Assembly (NCBI GenBank): GCA_022773965.1
Contig: JALFNQ010000255.1
Location: forward strand, 1 to 52,501
From: Lachnospiraceae bacterium
GTDB lineage: Bacteria; Bacillota; Clostridia; Lachnospirales; Lachnospiraceae
Length of the DNA: 52,501 nt
Direction of reading: 5' to 3'
Shown: one piece after another, positions 15,978-24,782 of the stretch
Position numbering within the stretch: the first letter of the stretch is position 1
Layout: every line of letters starts with the position of its first letter
Translations under genes and position numbers: made by a program
Notes under the pieces: model-generated
Told to the model about the DNA's origin: nothing
Seen by the model: only the letters and a program-made list of their open reading frames with translations
The model's database searches: none

Positions 15978-18900
15978 TTATTTTACCTTGATCGTCATTT
16001 TGATCGTCTTGATCTTACCGTTTTTCAGCGTCACCTTGGCCTTGACGACTACTGTTCCGGCTGACTTTGCTGTGATCTTGCCGCTCTTTGAAATCGTGGC
16101 AACCGATTTCTTTGCAGTAGTGTAGGTCACAGACTTTACATTCTCCTGATCAAAGGCTGAACTCAGCTTGAACGTTGTCTTCTTGCCCGCTTTCACGGAA
16201 GCCGTCTTTTTTTCAGGCTTTACAGTGGCAAGGATCTGTTTTTCAACCACTTTTGCATCCGCACTGTCAAACAGCACATAGGTTGCTTTCTTCTTCAGAC
16301 TAATGTCCACACTGCCTTCCTCGGATACGAGGTAGGTCTTTGCATTGACCATTGTATATTTGCCGGTCTTTGTATCCAGCTTATAGATATACAGCTTGTT
16401 GCCTGCGGTCAGATCTTCTGCAGCCAGCTTCACCTTGTATTTGAGGTTTCCGTCTGCATCCTTCGCGCTGAATGTCAATTCCACATCCGTCGTCTCTGCC
16501 GCCTTTTGGATTGCTTTGACTGCCTCTGCGGAAATGGTACTCTTGCCGGAAGTATTTGCAGTCGTTGTCACAGTTGCCTTCGCAGAAGTGACTTCACCGT
16601 CCGCATTCTTGTTCGCTGTTACAGTCACCGTCGTAGCACCGGTGATACCCTTGATCACGGTCTTTTCTGTAGAAGTGCCGTCCTCGTTCTTTGTGACGGT
16701 CTTTTCTTCTGTGACTGTACCGGTCTTGTCAGTATCTTTCTTATCACCGGCCGGTGTAGTGGTACTGCCACCGCCACCAATGATGTCGCCACCACCAGAA
16801 CTGGGAGGATTGGAAGGCTTCGGATAGAGGATCGTCTGATCCTCTGCGAATACATAGGTACTGAAAGAACTGGTCTCACACTTCACGCTCATGGGATCAT
16901 TGATACCACCGCCTGTTGTGATGGCAATCTTTTCTACCGATCCGTCATCCTTGATATGGAACAGTGCCGGATTGTTCAGTTTTGAGAGATCCAGTCTGTC
17001 AAAGTACAGATTTACTTTTCCGGTAGGCTCAGTCTCAGCCTGCGCAGTGACCTCATCCTTTTCATTCTTTGTCTGCTTGATCACCGCAATGTCCATGGCA
17101 ACCATATTCGCACTATTCGCCAGATGAGATTTGATCTTCTGTTCTGCAGACGCATCCGCCTGACGAACCAGCGGATAGGTGTCGTTCTCCAGACCGCTCT
17201 TTTTGGATACATTGACCAAAAGGGAGTTGTCATTTACCACTGCGGAAGTACCTGCAACCGCTTCGGATTTGCCACCCTTATCCTCCGGCACATCCGCCGA
17301 CATTTCTGTCTGCACAAAATAGGTGCCATCATATAAGCCAGAGCCAGCCAGATTCACGCCCTCTGCAAAGGCAAGATCTGTCACCGTCTTTGTAAACTGA
17401 CCATTCGTCACAACCTCACCACCATTAGGAACTGCACAGTAAGGATCAGAATCCGCATAGTACGGACTGCCATCATACTGCCACTGCAGACGGTAAATCC
17501 AATCCTTTAAGAACTCTCTCTCCTGATACAAAGCGCAGAAATTAATATTACCATTCACGGTCACATTGCCCTGATAAGTGTCGCTGAGGCTCAGGTAACC
17601 GGCATTACCATTAATCGTAACAGATGAAGCTGATGAATCCTGAAAGCATACTTCGTCCTTATCTCCATCCCCATCTGCATCCTCAGTGTCCTTCACATAG
17701 CAAACGGCACCATCAGGCAAATGGTAATTACCGACATTATTTTTATCTATACCATCTACATCAACTTGTTTCCATTCTTCTACTAAGCCTGTTACCGTCT
17801 CTGCATCCTGCCACTTCTCCACTGGGGCTGAAGAACATGCCACATCTAATGTTACATTACCATCAACTGTCACTTTACCATTCGTAAGCCAAACTGCATA
17901 AAGGTCGTCCTTAAACGTATGTTCCCTACCGTCATCCACCGCTGCCACATCGTCCGGTGTGAGCAAATCTTCAAGATTTCCTGTCGTACTGTCCTCGGGA
18001 TATACAAGAAACTGTACCGGATTTACACGATCTTCTGTATAGACAGTACCAACCGCATCCTTGTAAATCCACTGATACCATACCTTACTCGGTATCGGAT
18101 TCCCATCTTTATCATATTTTCCGACCACACGCCATTCATCCTCATCTAGCGTGCCGACCACATTGTTCGGATAAAGATCTTCTTTTGTGAAGTAATATGC
18201 TTTACCGATATACGGATGATCCTCCGGTTTGTCATAGGATGTAGTGCAAGAAACGAGATTCTCGCACACTCCACCAAACAGTCCCATTCTTCCGGTGATC
18301 GTTCCGAAGTTTATAATCTGACCCTTGGCTTTCTCCTCAGTTCCATCCTCATTCTTGATCGTATTATTTCCATACGCAAGCCCCCATGCAGAGAAGCCAA
18401 CCGCTCCTTCGGAAGCCACATTTACCGTAATATCTGCATAATTAGAAAACAGCTTGCAATCCTTACCGATAGAAATCGCAGCCGGACAATCGTCCCCCTG
18501 TTTCTTCCCACCAGTCACAGTCAGTTTTCCACCGTTTGCAGTGGTGACAGTTGTATTTCCGTCTAACCAAATAGCCTCTCCACTAGCTGTCTGTAGCGTA
18601 TTCGTTCCGATCAGGTTGATGGTCAATTTATCAGTATTTCCACTACCAAAATCTGACGAGATTACACTTCGCTCGCTGATTGAGACATCCATGGTGTTCA
18701 ACGTCAGCGTATGACTTTGACTATTGTAATAAAAATCATAGTTTTCCGGTGCTAGTTCGCCGTTTTTAGACTTTACCTCCCTATATGTCGGATTTTTATC
18801 GGTGTTGATAATTCTGAAATATTTGTCATTATCATTATATTTATGTGTTTCCTCATCTTCCCATGGATTCAGATCTCCATTTCCGTCAATATAAATGCCC

Positions 18901-19724
18901 TGAAACTCAGGATCTTCTACAAAGTGGATGCATAGAAAGATTGACTGGAGATAATCTGTGTCAACGTCTTCGGGGGGATATACGATAAATTTCTCCTCGC
19001 TATCCACTATCTTCCCCTCGGCACGCGTAATGATATAGGAATACTTTGAGCCAGGCTCTGCTTCTGAGATAGAGAGGTTACTATCCTCTGCAAAAGAAGG
19101 TTTTTCAGTACGCTCTACATCAAGCGTTTCACCCTCATTTGCAGCTATCTTCACATATACCTTGGTAATATCCTCAGAATGATCAGAATCCCACAAATAA
19201 TTTCCCCACTCATCACGTGTAAGTTCCTTTGTGCACGATGCATCCTCATAAATTTTGATGCGGTTCTCAACTACATTGATGGTGACGGATGATGTTATTC
19301 CATCTTTTGCGTAATTGATCGTATACGTTCCAGTTTCCTTCGGAGTGATCTCGAACAATCCATCCGTTCTTTCCTTCCCATCGCCATCGGTCGCTATTCT
19401 AATCTGAAGATCTGCATCTGCTGTAATATCCGTCAAAGTCGTAATCTGCGTGAGCTTATCACTGCCATCAACATACCCCAAATAGAATGAAAGTTTTCCT
19501 CCTGACACCACATTATCTACTTCTTGGGTGGAATTATCCTTTGGATTGTAAAGATAAGACTCACCTGTTTCATCGTCATATGATGGATAAATTACTACCA
19601 GATACCCTGTTTCAGTGCCCGTATCGGCTTTCACGAGCTCTGCCGGCATCAGTCCCAATACCATACAAATGGTCATCACCAATGCCAACATTCTTTGTAC
19701 GATTTGTTTCTTCAATGTCCTCAT
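15978..19724 (-). CDS. Large secreted protein with C-terminal BIG2-like domain
   Basis: 1248 residues. The N-terminal 30-35 form a signal peptide: a basic start, then the hydrophobic MLALVMTICMVLGLMPAELV, with cleavage likely near KADTG. Residues up to about 900 are beta-rich and low in cysteine, with repeated strand/Gly/Asp turns and a calcium-ligand-like acidic stretch (DTEDADGDGDKDEV). A Pro/Gly/Ser/Thr linker near 950-985 (PPSSGGG, GGGGSTTTPAG) is followed by a Thr-rich domain (to about 1150). A final BIG2-type immunoglobulin fold has ATISKSGKITAKSAGTVVVKAK. No LPXTG, SLH or dockerin is visible, so anchorage is unclear. The start has an AAAGGAG box. A shorter BIG2 protein lies nearby (22660-23646). 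Confidence 0.7.
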   Translation of the reverse strand: MRTLKKQIVQRMLALVMTICMVLGLMPAELVKADTGTETGYLVVIYPSYDDETGESYLYNPKDNSTQEVDNVVSGGKLSFYLGYVDGSDKLTQITTLTDITADADLQIRIATDGDGKERTDGLFEITPKETGTYTINYAKDGITSSVTINVVENRIKIYEDASCTKELTRDEWGNYLWDSDHSEDITKVYVKIAANEGETLDVERTEKPSFAEDSNLSISEAEPGSKYSYIITRAEGKIVDSEEKFIVYPPEDVDTDYLQSIFLCIHFVEDPEFQGIYIDGNGDLNPWEDEETHKYNDNDKYFRIINTDKNPTYREVKSKNGELAPENYDFYYNSQSHTLTLNTMDVSISERSVISSDFGSGNTDKLTINLIGTNTLQTASGEAIWLDGNTTVTTANGGKLTVTGGKKQGDDCPAAISIGKDCKLFSNYADITVNVASEGAVGFSAWGLAYGNNTIKNEDGTEEKAKGQIINFGTITGRMGLFGGVCENLVSCTTSYDKPEDHPYIGKAYYFTKEDLYPNNVVGTLDEDEWRVVGKYDKDGNPIPSKVWYQWIYKDAVGTVYTEDRVNPVQFLVYPEDSTTGNLEDLLTPDDVAAVDDGREHTFKDDLYAVWLTNGKVTVDGNVTLDVACSSAPVEKWQDAETVTGLVEEWKQVDVDGIDKNNVGNYHLPDGAVCYVKDTEDADGDGDKDEVCFQDSSASSVTINGNAGYLSLSDTYQGNVTVNGNINFCALYQEREFLKDWIYRLQWQYDGSPYYADSDPYCAVPNGGEVVTNGQFTKTVTDLAFAEGVNLAGSGLYDGTYFVQTEMSADVPEDKGGKSEAVAGTSAVVNDNSLLVNVSKKSGLENDTYPLVRQADASAEQKIKSHLANSANMVAMDIAVIKQTKNEKDEVTAQAETEPTGKVNLYFDRLDLSKLNNPALFHIKDDGSVEKIAITTGGGINDPMSVKCETSSFSTYVFAEDQTILYPKPSNPPSSGGGDIIGGGGSTTTPAGDKKDTDKTGTVTEEKTVTKNEDGTSTEKTVIKGITGATTVTVTANKNADGEVTSAKATVTTTANTSGKSTISAEAVKAIQKAAETTDVELTFSAKDADGNLKYKVKLAAEDLTAGNKLYIYKLDTKTGKYTMVNAKTYLVSEEGSVDISLKKKATYVLFDSADAKVVEKQILATVKPEKKTASVKAGKKTTFKLSSAFDQENVKSVTYTTAKKSVATISKSGKITAKSAGTVVVKAKVTLKNGKIKTIKMTIKVK

Positions 19725-19891
19725 TTTCTACTCCTTTCTTTCATGACGGTGCCACATCTTTTCTCTCATGAATGGCTCCTTTGACTTGCAAAACCAATGT
19801 CTTTTCAGATATTTGACACTGCTTATATCTCATTAAATTGTAGCACATTCATTTTTTCTTGTGGTATGCAGCACGCACACTATTGTGAAAC

Positions 19892-19929
19892 AAAAAGTGG
19901 CGAAACCACCATCTGGTCCGCCACTTTTC
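19892..19929 (-). terminator. Terminator after the ATPase remnant
   Basis: AGTGGCG (19896-19902) and CGCCACT (19919-19925), with extra internal pairing (ACCA/TGGT) and a T-run on the minus strand. Confidence 0.75.
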
Positions 19930-19952
19930 TCTGAACATCCTTGCAGAGCATA

Positions 19953-20387
19953 TTATTTCTCAGACTGCTTGATCACACAAGTATGCTTTTTCGTCTTTTT
20001 ATCGTAATTGATGCCGACGAGGAGTATATTCCCTTTATAATCTTTCAAACTGTCCGCATAATTTTTCTCCCGTATCTGTGCGCGTGCGCCATCCGCAGAA
20101 TTATCACATTTCAGTTCCACCACCATTGCCGGTTTATCAGAAAATCTTTTCGGAAGAAACACGATGTCTGCAAAACCTGTCTCCGTTCCACTCCGGTCGG
20201 TGCAGAACAAACGTCCACCAGACGTTTTGCACCCGGAAGGCAGCTCCCGGATCATAGTGTAATCCTTCATTGCACTGTAGTAGGCAATGGAGATCACGCA
20301 GCTCAGGGAATTTTCATCATTGTATGTCAGTATCGACGTATTTTCCATATGCGCCGCATCCAGCAGTTTTGCCACCGTCTCCGCGTC
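19953..20387 (-). pseudogene. Truncated C-terminal copy of the AAA-ATPase/PD-(D/E)XK gene
   Basis: About 145 codons nearly identical to the last part of the 14184-15758 gene: DAETVAKLLDAAHMENTSIL, SLSCVISIAYYSAMKDYTMI and FADIVFLPKRFSDKPAMVVE correspond one to one. Everything upstream of DAETV is gone, replaced at 20388 by a palindromic element, so there is no ATPase domain. An extra stretch of about 17 codons is inserted in frame after RELPSG, reading roughly CKTSGGRLFCTDRSGTET; at DNA level it is a palindrome. The ExK motif (VELKC) is retained. The frame stays open to 20462 through the element, but no ribosome site supports translation. A relic is most likely. Confidence 0.8.
20170..20232. 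repeat. Short palindromic element inserted in frame in the ATPase remnant
   Basis: GCAAAAC (20170-20176) and GTTTTGC (20224-20230) flank a nested ACGTC/GACGT. Compared with the intact paralogue this segment is an insertion that keeps the reading frame. Confidence 0.6.
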
Positions 20388-20520
20388 ACAATTCACACGC
20401 CAGCTGACCTGCGAATTGCAACGAATTTGGCGATGCTTCGCATGCAAAATCGCCAAATTCATGGCTCATGTACGTTTTTGCACGTAGCCCGCAGTAAATG
20501 CTGGCTACTGTGTGAAAAAT
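20388..20520. repeat. MITE-like palindrome truncating the ATPase remnant
   Basis: Ends TTCACAC and GTGTGAA. Inner arms GCCAGC/GCTGGC, CTGCG/CGCAG and a perfect 12-bp GAATTTGGCGAT/ATCGCCAAATTC stem give one long hairpin. Homology to the intact ATPase stops exactly where this begins. Confidence 0.65.
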
Positions 20521-20549
20521 AACTCTTCCGCACTACTTTTATCATTCGG

Positions 20550-22295
20550 CTAGATATAATTGATCTGAAATCTGGGTTCGCCGTACTCTGCAATCAGTTC
20601 CTCCATCCGACCCTGCTCGATGGCACTCATGTCCACGGTCACAAGATTTGGCATCGTAAATAGCGGCGACAGATCATCGATCATACATTCTTCCATATTC
20701 AAATGCGTGATATCCTCCCGTCCCTCCAATGCCGAGATATCCCGAATATCTGAATAGTAAATATATAGTTCTCCAATATAGGCGACATCCCGAATACACT
20801 CCAGATCTGTCTGTCCGTCAGCCCCGATCGCCAGTTCATCGATATACATCCCCTGTATATACTTCCAGGCGTCCGAATTGTTTCCAATCCCAAGATAGTC
20901 ATATCTCTGAAATTCGCTGATCGGACTGCCGTCATAGCTTCCGGTATTGTCAAGATTCAGTGCGCTGATCGCCGGCCATGTACGAACTGCCTCGATCCCC
21001 TTCAACCTTCCATTATCCATCAGATTGACATCTCTCAGCTGTTCTTTGCCCGCCAGCGGCGAGAGATCTGTAATGTCATTATTTGTCAAATGGATCTGCT
21101 GCAGTTCCTCCAGATCCTTCATCGGAGACAGGTCTGTGATCTGTTCCGCTTCGATAAACACGATCCTCAGATTCGGCATATTTGCCAAATCCGAAAGATC
21201 CCTGATCGATCCGCGTAATCGCTCAGCCGTTGCAAACCACGCGCTGCTCTCCTCATAGTATTCGTTCATAGAAGCGCATGCTGTATCCTTCTGTATGTAA
21301 ATCTCCTCTACCCTTTTCAGATCATCCATTGTCAGCGGCTCGTCCGGCATATTCAGCATGAGCCGCACTGCTTCCTCGATGAGCGGCTCCTGAAATGTCA
21401 CATATCTGTCATGAACCAGTGTCTGGTACGCCAGCACACCTCCTGTCACGCATACTGCCAGTACCGCAGCCAAAGCTGCTGCCCATTTGGTCATTTTTCT
21501 TCTGCGTGCAACGTATTCCCGTGTCGTCCGGTGCAAAGCATCCAGCAGCTCGTCATCGTTTTTGTAACGCTTTTCCGGTGCAAAGGCACAGCATTTTGAC
21601 GCGATCTTTTCCAGCTTTGTCAGCGGAATCTTAATGGGCTGTTCTTTTCCGGTCAGAAGCCATGACAACACCACGCCAAAGGAATAGATGTCCGAGCGGA
21701 TATCCGTCTGCATAAAGCCGTACTGCTCCGGCGGCGCAAAGCCTTCGGTCCCGCAAAATACCGTATCGCTGGTCGCCTCTTTTTTGTACGCACGGCTGAT
21801 GCCAAAATCGATGAGCGCCACACTGCCATCGTCTCTCACAATAATGTTCTGCGTTTTGATGTCCCGGTGAATGATGACCGGATCGCTGGTATGAAGCGCC
21901 TTCATCGCCTTTGCCAGCGCGATCGCCAGGTCTCTTGCAATGTCTTCCGTCATGATATGCCCTTTGACATACTGATCCAGCGATACCCCCTCAATGTATT
22001 CCCTCAGAACACAGCGGTATGTTTCGTTTTGATACTGTCCGACAAAATAAGGTAGCACGGCGCAGCGGCTATCCTCCAGCTGCGCATCTTCCGTCTGATG
22101 AAACAATATACTGTCTCCGGTGTAGCATTTTGCCACCATCTTTTTTCCGGTTGTCTTTTGTATGAGAAGCAGCGTATCACAGCCGTCCACACAGCTGAGA
22201 CACTCTACGATATCATACGCCTCCACCAGTTCCCGGGGAAGTATCTCCTCGTAACCTTCCCCATAAAAGTCCTTAAATGCCTCGTAGCTTTCCAC
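20550..22295 (-). CDS. Transmembrane Ser/Thr protein kinase with extracellular leucine-rich repeats
   Basis: 581 residues. The cytoplasmic kinase domain occupies about 15-265. It has the beta-3 lysine in KKMVAKCY, the catalytic loop IHRDIKTQNII, the DFG-like LIDFGIS, the activation segment ending GTEGFAPPEQYG, and DIRSDIYSFGVVLSWLLTG. The usual glycine-rich loop is not recognisable. One membrane helix follows (TKWAAALAAVLAVCVTGGVLAY, about 273-295). The outside portion carries leucine-rich repeats of the LxxLxxLxxLxxLxLxxNxITDLSPL kind (about 360-570). This is a PknB-like receptor layout with LRRs in place of PASTA. The start is GTG with GGAGGAG just upstream. Small helix-turn-helix-like genes lie upstream, one of them only as a remnant. 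Confidence 0.85.
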   Translation of the reverse strand: MESYEAFKDFYGEGYEEILPRELVEAYDIVECLSCVDGCDTLLLIQKTTGKKMVAKCYTGDSILFHQTEDAQLEDSRCAVLPYFVGQYQNETYRCVLREYIEGVSLDQYVKGHIMTEDIARDLAIALAKAMKALHTSDPVIIHRDIKTQNIIVRDDGSVALIDFGISRAYKKEATSDTVFCGTEGFAPPEQYGFMQTDIRSDIYSFGVVLSWLLTGKEQPIKIPLTKLEKIASKCCAFAPEKRYKNDDELLDALHRTTREYVARRRKMTKWAAALAAVLAVCVTGGVLAYQTLVHDRYVTFQEPLIEEAVRLMLNMPDEPLTMDDLKRVEEIYIQKDTACASMNEYYEESSAWFATAERLRGSIRDLSDLANMPNLRIVFIEAEQITDLSPMKDLEELQQIHLTNNDITDLSPLAGKEQLRDVNLMDNGRLKGIEAVRTWPAISALNLDNTGSYDGSPISEFQRYDYLGIGNNSDAWKYIQGMYIDELAIGADGQTDLECIRDVAYIGELYIYYSDIRDISALEGREDITHLNMEECMIDDLSPLFTMPNLVTVDMSAIEQGRMEELIAEYGEPRFQINYI

Positions 22296-22351
22296 TTTAC
22301 TCCTCCAAATCGGTGCGTCTATGAAATAGATGATCTATGGTACTTTCTATT

Positions 22352-22381
22352 ATTATACGCGCTTTTTTTCCCGAAGTACAA
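22352..22381 (-). promoter_or_regulatory. Promoter of the LRR kinase gene
   Basis: TTGTAC (22381-22376), an 18-base spacer and TATAAT (22357-22352) on the minus strand, overlapping the region just after the regulator remnant. Confidence 0.6.
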
Positions 22382-22389
22382 GCCCTCTC

Positions 22390-22605
22390 TTACTTTACCA
22401 ATGTTTTTTCGGATATCGACTTCAGAAACTCATCCGTCTCATCCAGTGAAAGCCGCTGCTCCAGACAGCAGATGATCGCCGCGTCTCTGCGCACCTTGGG
22501 GTACAATGCCCCTTTCTGTCCCATCATCAACAGTTCCTGTGTCTCTGCCAGTGTCAGATTCGTTGCAATACATTTCCATGTTAACCGTTGCTTTCCTGTG
22601 AAATA
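22390..22605 (-). pseudogene. C-terminal remnant of a small regulator (third paralogue)
   Basis: A minus-strand frame ending at TAA 22392-22390 reads NLTLAETQELLMMGQKGALYP followed by KVRRDAAIICCLEQRLSLDE. It aligns with the C-terminal halves of the two intact proteins at 23740-24168 and 24314-24742 (LSMDETQKLLKSAGKSALYP, KFKRDAAIIFGL). The N-terminal half is absent: the homologous frame meets the terminator at 22605-22639 and has no start. It is therefore a truncated copy, lying directly ahead of the kinase promoter. Confidence 0.75.
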
Positions 22606-22639
22606 AAAAGGCTGTTCCTAAGATCAGGAACCGCCTTTC
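22605..22639 (-). terminator. Terminator after the short BIG2 protein gene
   Basis: AAGGC.GTTCCT and AGGAAC.GCCTT form a stem with one mismatch; on the minus strand it is followed by TTTTTA. Confidence 0.85.
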
Positions 22640-22659
22640 CATTCAATTTGTCTATGATT

Positions 22660-23646
22660 TTATTTCTTTACCGTAACTGTTACCTTCACGGTCTTGCCGT
22701 TTGCCTTGACAGAAATGGTTGCCTTTCCGGCCTTCTTACCGGTGATCACACCCTTGGAGCTTACCGTAGCGATCTTCTTGTTGGAAGATGCGTAGGTAAT
22801 CTTCGTAGCCGGTGTTGCTGTTGCTGTAATCTTAGCAGTCTTTCCGACCTTTACAGTAGCCTTCGTAGATTTTACCGTTAATACTTTATTGTCCGTGATC
22901 GTCGCAAGTTTTAACTTTTTGGTGTCCTTATCCCAGTTATTCTTCGGTGCGATCACACATTCGCCGTCCGCAATCCTGGCAGAAGTGAAGTCCTTCTTTT
23001 CAAGAACCGTTCCATCTGCCTTGGCAATCTGAACATCATCCACATAGACAGCGCTGTTCTTTGCAGTAATGTAGATTCCCTTAACACTGATTGAAACATC
23101 GACAGCTACCTTCTGGGCTGTTGCCACATCGCCCGGTACATCTTCTGCGTGAATCGCTCCACTTGATGCTTTATAGCTGATCACATAGAAGTCTCCCGTC
23201 TTCTTTACCGTCGCATAATCAACCGGAATGTCCTTCTGCTGTGCTTCATCCCATGTGGTCAGAGACAGATCTTCATGGAGCTCCACACTCGGGAGTTCAG
23301 AATAACCTGCGTATTTCCAATCGTCCTCTGATACTTCATTAAAATTCAAGGCACCGCCGATATTGACAGCCGCTTCCTGTTTTAGAAAGGATACCGGAAT
23401 GTAAAGCTTATAGCTTACGGTATAGCTCTCCGAATAAGAAGACGGTTCCCCAAAATTCCAAAGACTGGCATCGGTTTTTGAAGTACTGTCCCAGTCATCC
23501 TCCCAGCTGGAATTCGTAAAATTCACCGGGATCTCAACGACCTGATTCTTACTTGCAGCCGAAACCTCGGTTACCGGTGCAAGAAGACTGAGTGCCATTG
23601 CGCCTGCACCAAACATGGTCATCACGCGTTTTACAATTTTGTTCAT
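22660..23646 (-). CDS. Secreted protein with C-terminal BIG2 domain
   Basis: 328 residues. The signal peptide is clear: MNKIVKRVMTMFGAGAMALS, then LLAPVTEVSAASK, with cleavage after VSA. Residues about 35-245 are a beta-sandwich-like region with many aromatic residues (SSWEDDWDS, EDDWKYAGYSE), reminiscent of a carbohydrate-binding module, although I cannot name a family. Residues about 250-328 form a BIG2 immunoglobulin-like domain (ITYASSNKKIATVSSKGVIT, GKKAGKATISVKANG). No cell-wall anchor is visible. It is a single-gene unit with its own terminator, flanked by the kinase group and the two small regulators. Confidence 0.75.
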   Translation of the reverse strand: MNKIVKRVMTMFGAGAMALSLLAPVTEVSAASKNQVVEIPVNFTNSSWEDDWDSTSKTDASLWNFGEPSSYSESYTVSYKLYIPVSFLKQEAAVNIGGALNFNEVSEDDWKYAGYSELPSVELHEDLSLTTWDEAQQKDIPVDYATVKKTGDFYVISYKASSGAIHAEDVPGDVATAQKVAVDVSISVKGIYITAKNSAVYVDDVQIAKADGTVLEKKDFTSARIADGECVIAPKNNWDKDTKKLKLATITDNKVLTVKSTKATVKVGKTAKITATATPATKITYASSNKKIATVSSKGVITGKKAGKATISVKANGKTVKVTVTVKK

Positions 23647-23704
23647 AAGTCTATTCTCCTTTTCTAGTTTTCCTAGTTTATGATTGATTTTATCATTTTC
23701 TTTT

Positions 23705-23738
23705 TACAAACAGGGATGCAGCCTGCACACATCCCCCT
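23705..23738 (-). terminator. Hairpin after the first small regulator
   Basis: GGGATG (23713-23718) and CATCCC (23730-23735). The hairpin resembles that after the paralogous gene (24248-24288), so gene and terminator appear to have been duplicated together. Confidence 0.55.
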
Positions 23739-23739
23739 A

Positions 23740-24168
23740 TTATCCCTCCCCCAACAGCGGTACCTCAATGGAGGTCAATAGATACTGCATCTCCATCATA
23801 TCCATATGATGGGAAAGGCCGAAAATAATAGCCGCATCTCTCTTGAATTTCGGGTACAGCGCACTTTTCCCTGCACTCTTAAGCAATTTTTGTGTCTCAT
23901 CCATGGACAGACCAAACCCAAAGGCAATCTGAATCAGCTTATCTCGTGAAGGAATGCGCGTCCCATTAAAAATCTGATGGCCATAGGTTCTGTCAATCTG
24001 CGCCTTCTTAATGACTTGCTCCGGCACCATTCCCCGTTCTTTACATAACCCACGCAAATAGTCCGATACAGATAATTCCTCGAATGCGTCCTTGTTCTCC
24101 TTCAAAACCTCCCGGAAATCCTTGCTGCTAACGATCCGTTTCAATAAGGCATTGGTCGTATCTACCAT
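23740..24168 (-). CDS. Small helix-turn-helix-like regulator, paralogue 1
   Basis: 142 residues. The start at 24168 is chosen because MVDTTNALLKRIVSSKDFRE aligns with the paralogue's N-terminus and follows an AGAGGTGATG site; the frame is open further upstream. The middle (about 50-110: LCKERGMVPEQVIKKAQIDR, TYGHQIFNGTRIPSRDKLIQ) reads like an XRE-type helix-turn-helix, with a recognition helix after 'RTYGHQIFNG'. The C-terminus (LLKSAGKSALYPKFKRDAAI) is shared with the other copies. The target is unknown. In Lachnospiraceae such proteins are often found beside Ser/Thr kinases, as here. Confidence 0.7.
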   Translation of the reverse strand: MVDTTNALLKRIVSSKDFREVLKENKDAFEELSVSDYLRGLCKERGMVPEQVIKKAQIDRTYGHQIFNGTRIPSRDKLIQIAFGFGLSMDETQKLLKSAGKSALYPKFKRDAAIIFGLSHHMDMMEMQYLLTSIEVPLLGEG

Positions 24169-24247
24169 GCCATCACCTCTTCCCCACTTCCATTGCCCGT
24201 AGTTTCCACTTATTTCCTGCATGTAATTGTAACAATTTTTCCCGCGA

Positions 24248-24288
24248 AAAAGGGATGCAGTCTGCACACAAGACTACATCCCCTTTCA
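24248..24288 (-). terminator. Terminator after the second small regulator
   Basis: GGGATG.AGTC and GACT.CATCCC stem, followed on the minus strand by TTTTT. Confidence 0.7.
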
Positions 24289-24313
24289 TGGAAAATTTTA
24301 TTAATATATAATT

Positions 24314-24742
24314 TTAACATTTGTCCAGCAACGGGACGTCAACAGACAATAGCAGCTCCTGTAGTTCCATCACATTCATCCCGTGGGAAATCCCGTAAAT
24401 ACAGGCTGCATCTCGCTTGATCTTCGGATAGAGCATGCTTTTGCCTGCCTTTTTTAAAAGCGTCTGTGTCTCTTCCAGCGACAATTCAAAGCCTCTGGAA
24501 AGCTGGATCAGTTTATCTCTGGAAGGATTTCTTGTGCCGTTAAAAAGCTGATGGCCATAGGTTCTGTCAATCTGCGCTTTCTTTATGACCTGCTCCGGCA
24601 CCATATCCCGTTCCTCGCAAAGTCGACGCAGATATTCCGACAGCGATATCTCTGCAAAGTTTCCCGCCTCGCTGTCTAAGACCCCTTGCAGGCTTTTTCC
24701 ATTTACAAGTTTTTTCAGTAAGGTATTGGTTGTCGATGCCAT
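24314..24742 (-). CDS. Small helix-turn-helix-like regulator, paralogue 2
   Basis: 142 residues, same length and layout as its neighbour. It opens MASTTNTLLKKLVNGKSLQG, then has LCEERDMVPEQVIKKAQIDR and TYGHQLFNGTRNPSRDKLIQ (helix-turn-helix-like), and LLKKAGKSMLYPKIKRDAAC near the C-terminus. The central 40 residues are almost identical between the copies, while N- and C-termini differ more, as expected if DNA recognition is kept and partner contacts have diverged. It lies between radA (upstream, 40 bases) and its own terminator, and may be read from the radA transcript. Confidence 0.7.
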   Translation of the reverse strand: MASTTNTLLKKLVNGKSLQGVLDSEAGNFAEISLSEYLRRLCEERDMVPEQVIKKAQIDRTYGHQLFNGTRNPSRDKLIQLSRGFELSLEETQTLLKKAGKSMLYPKIKRDAACIYGISHGMNVMELQELLLSVDVPLLDKC

Positions 24743-24782
24743 AGCTCATTCCCCATCTTGATCTTTCTGTCCCATCATCTTT

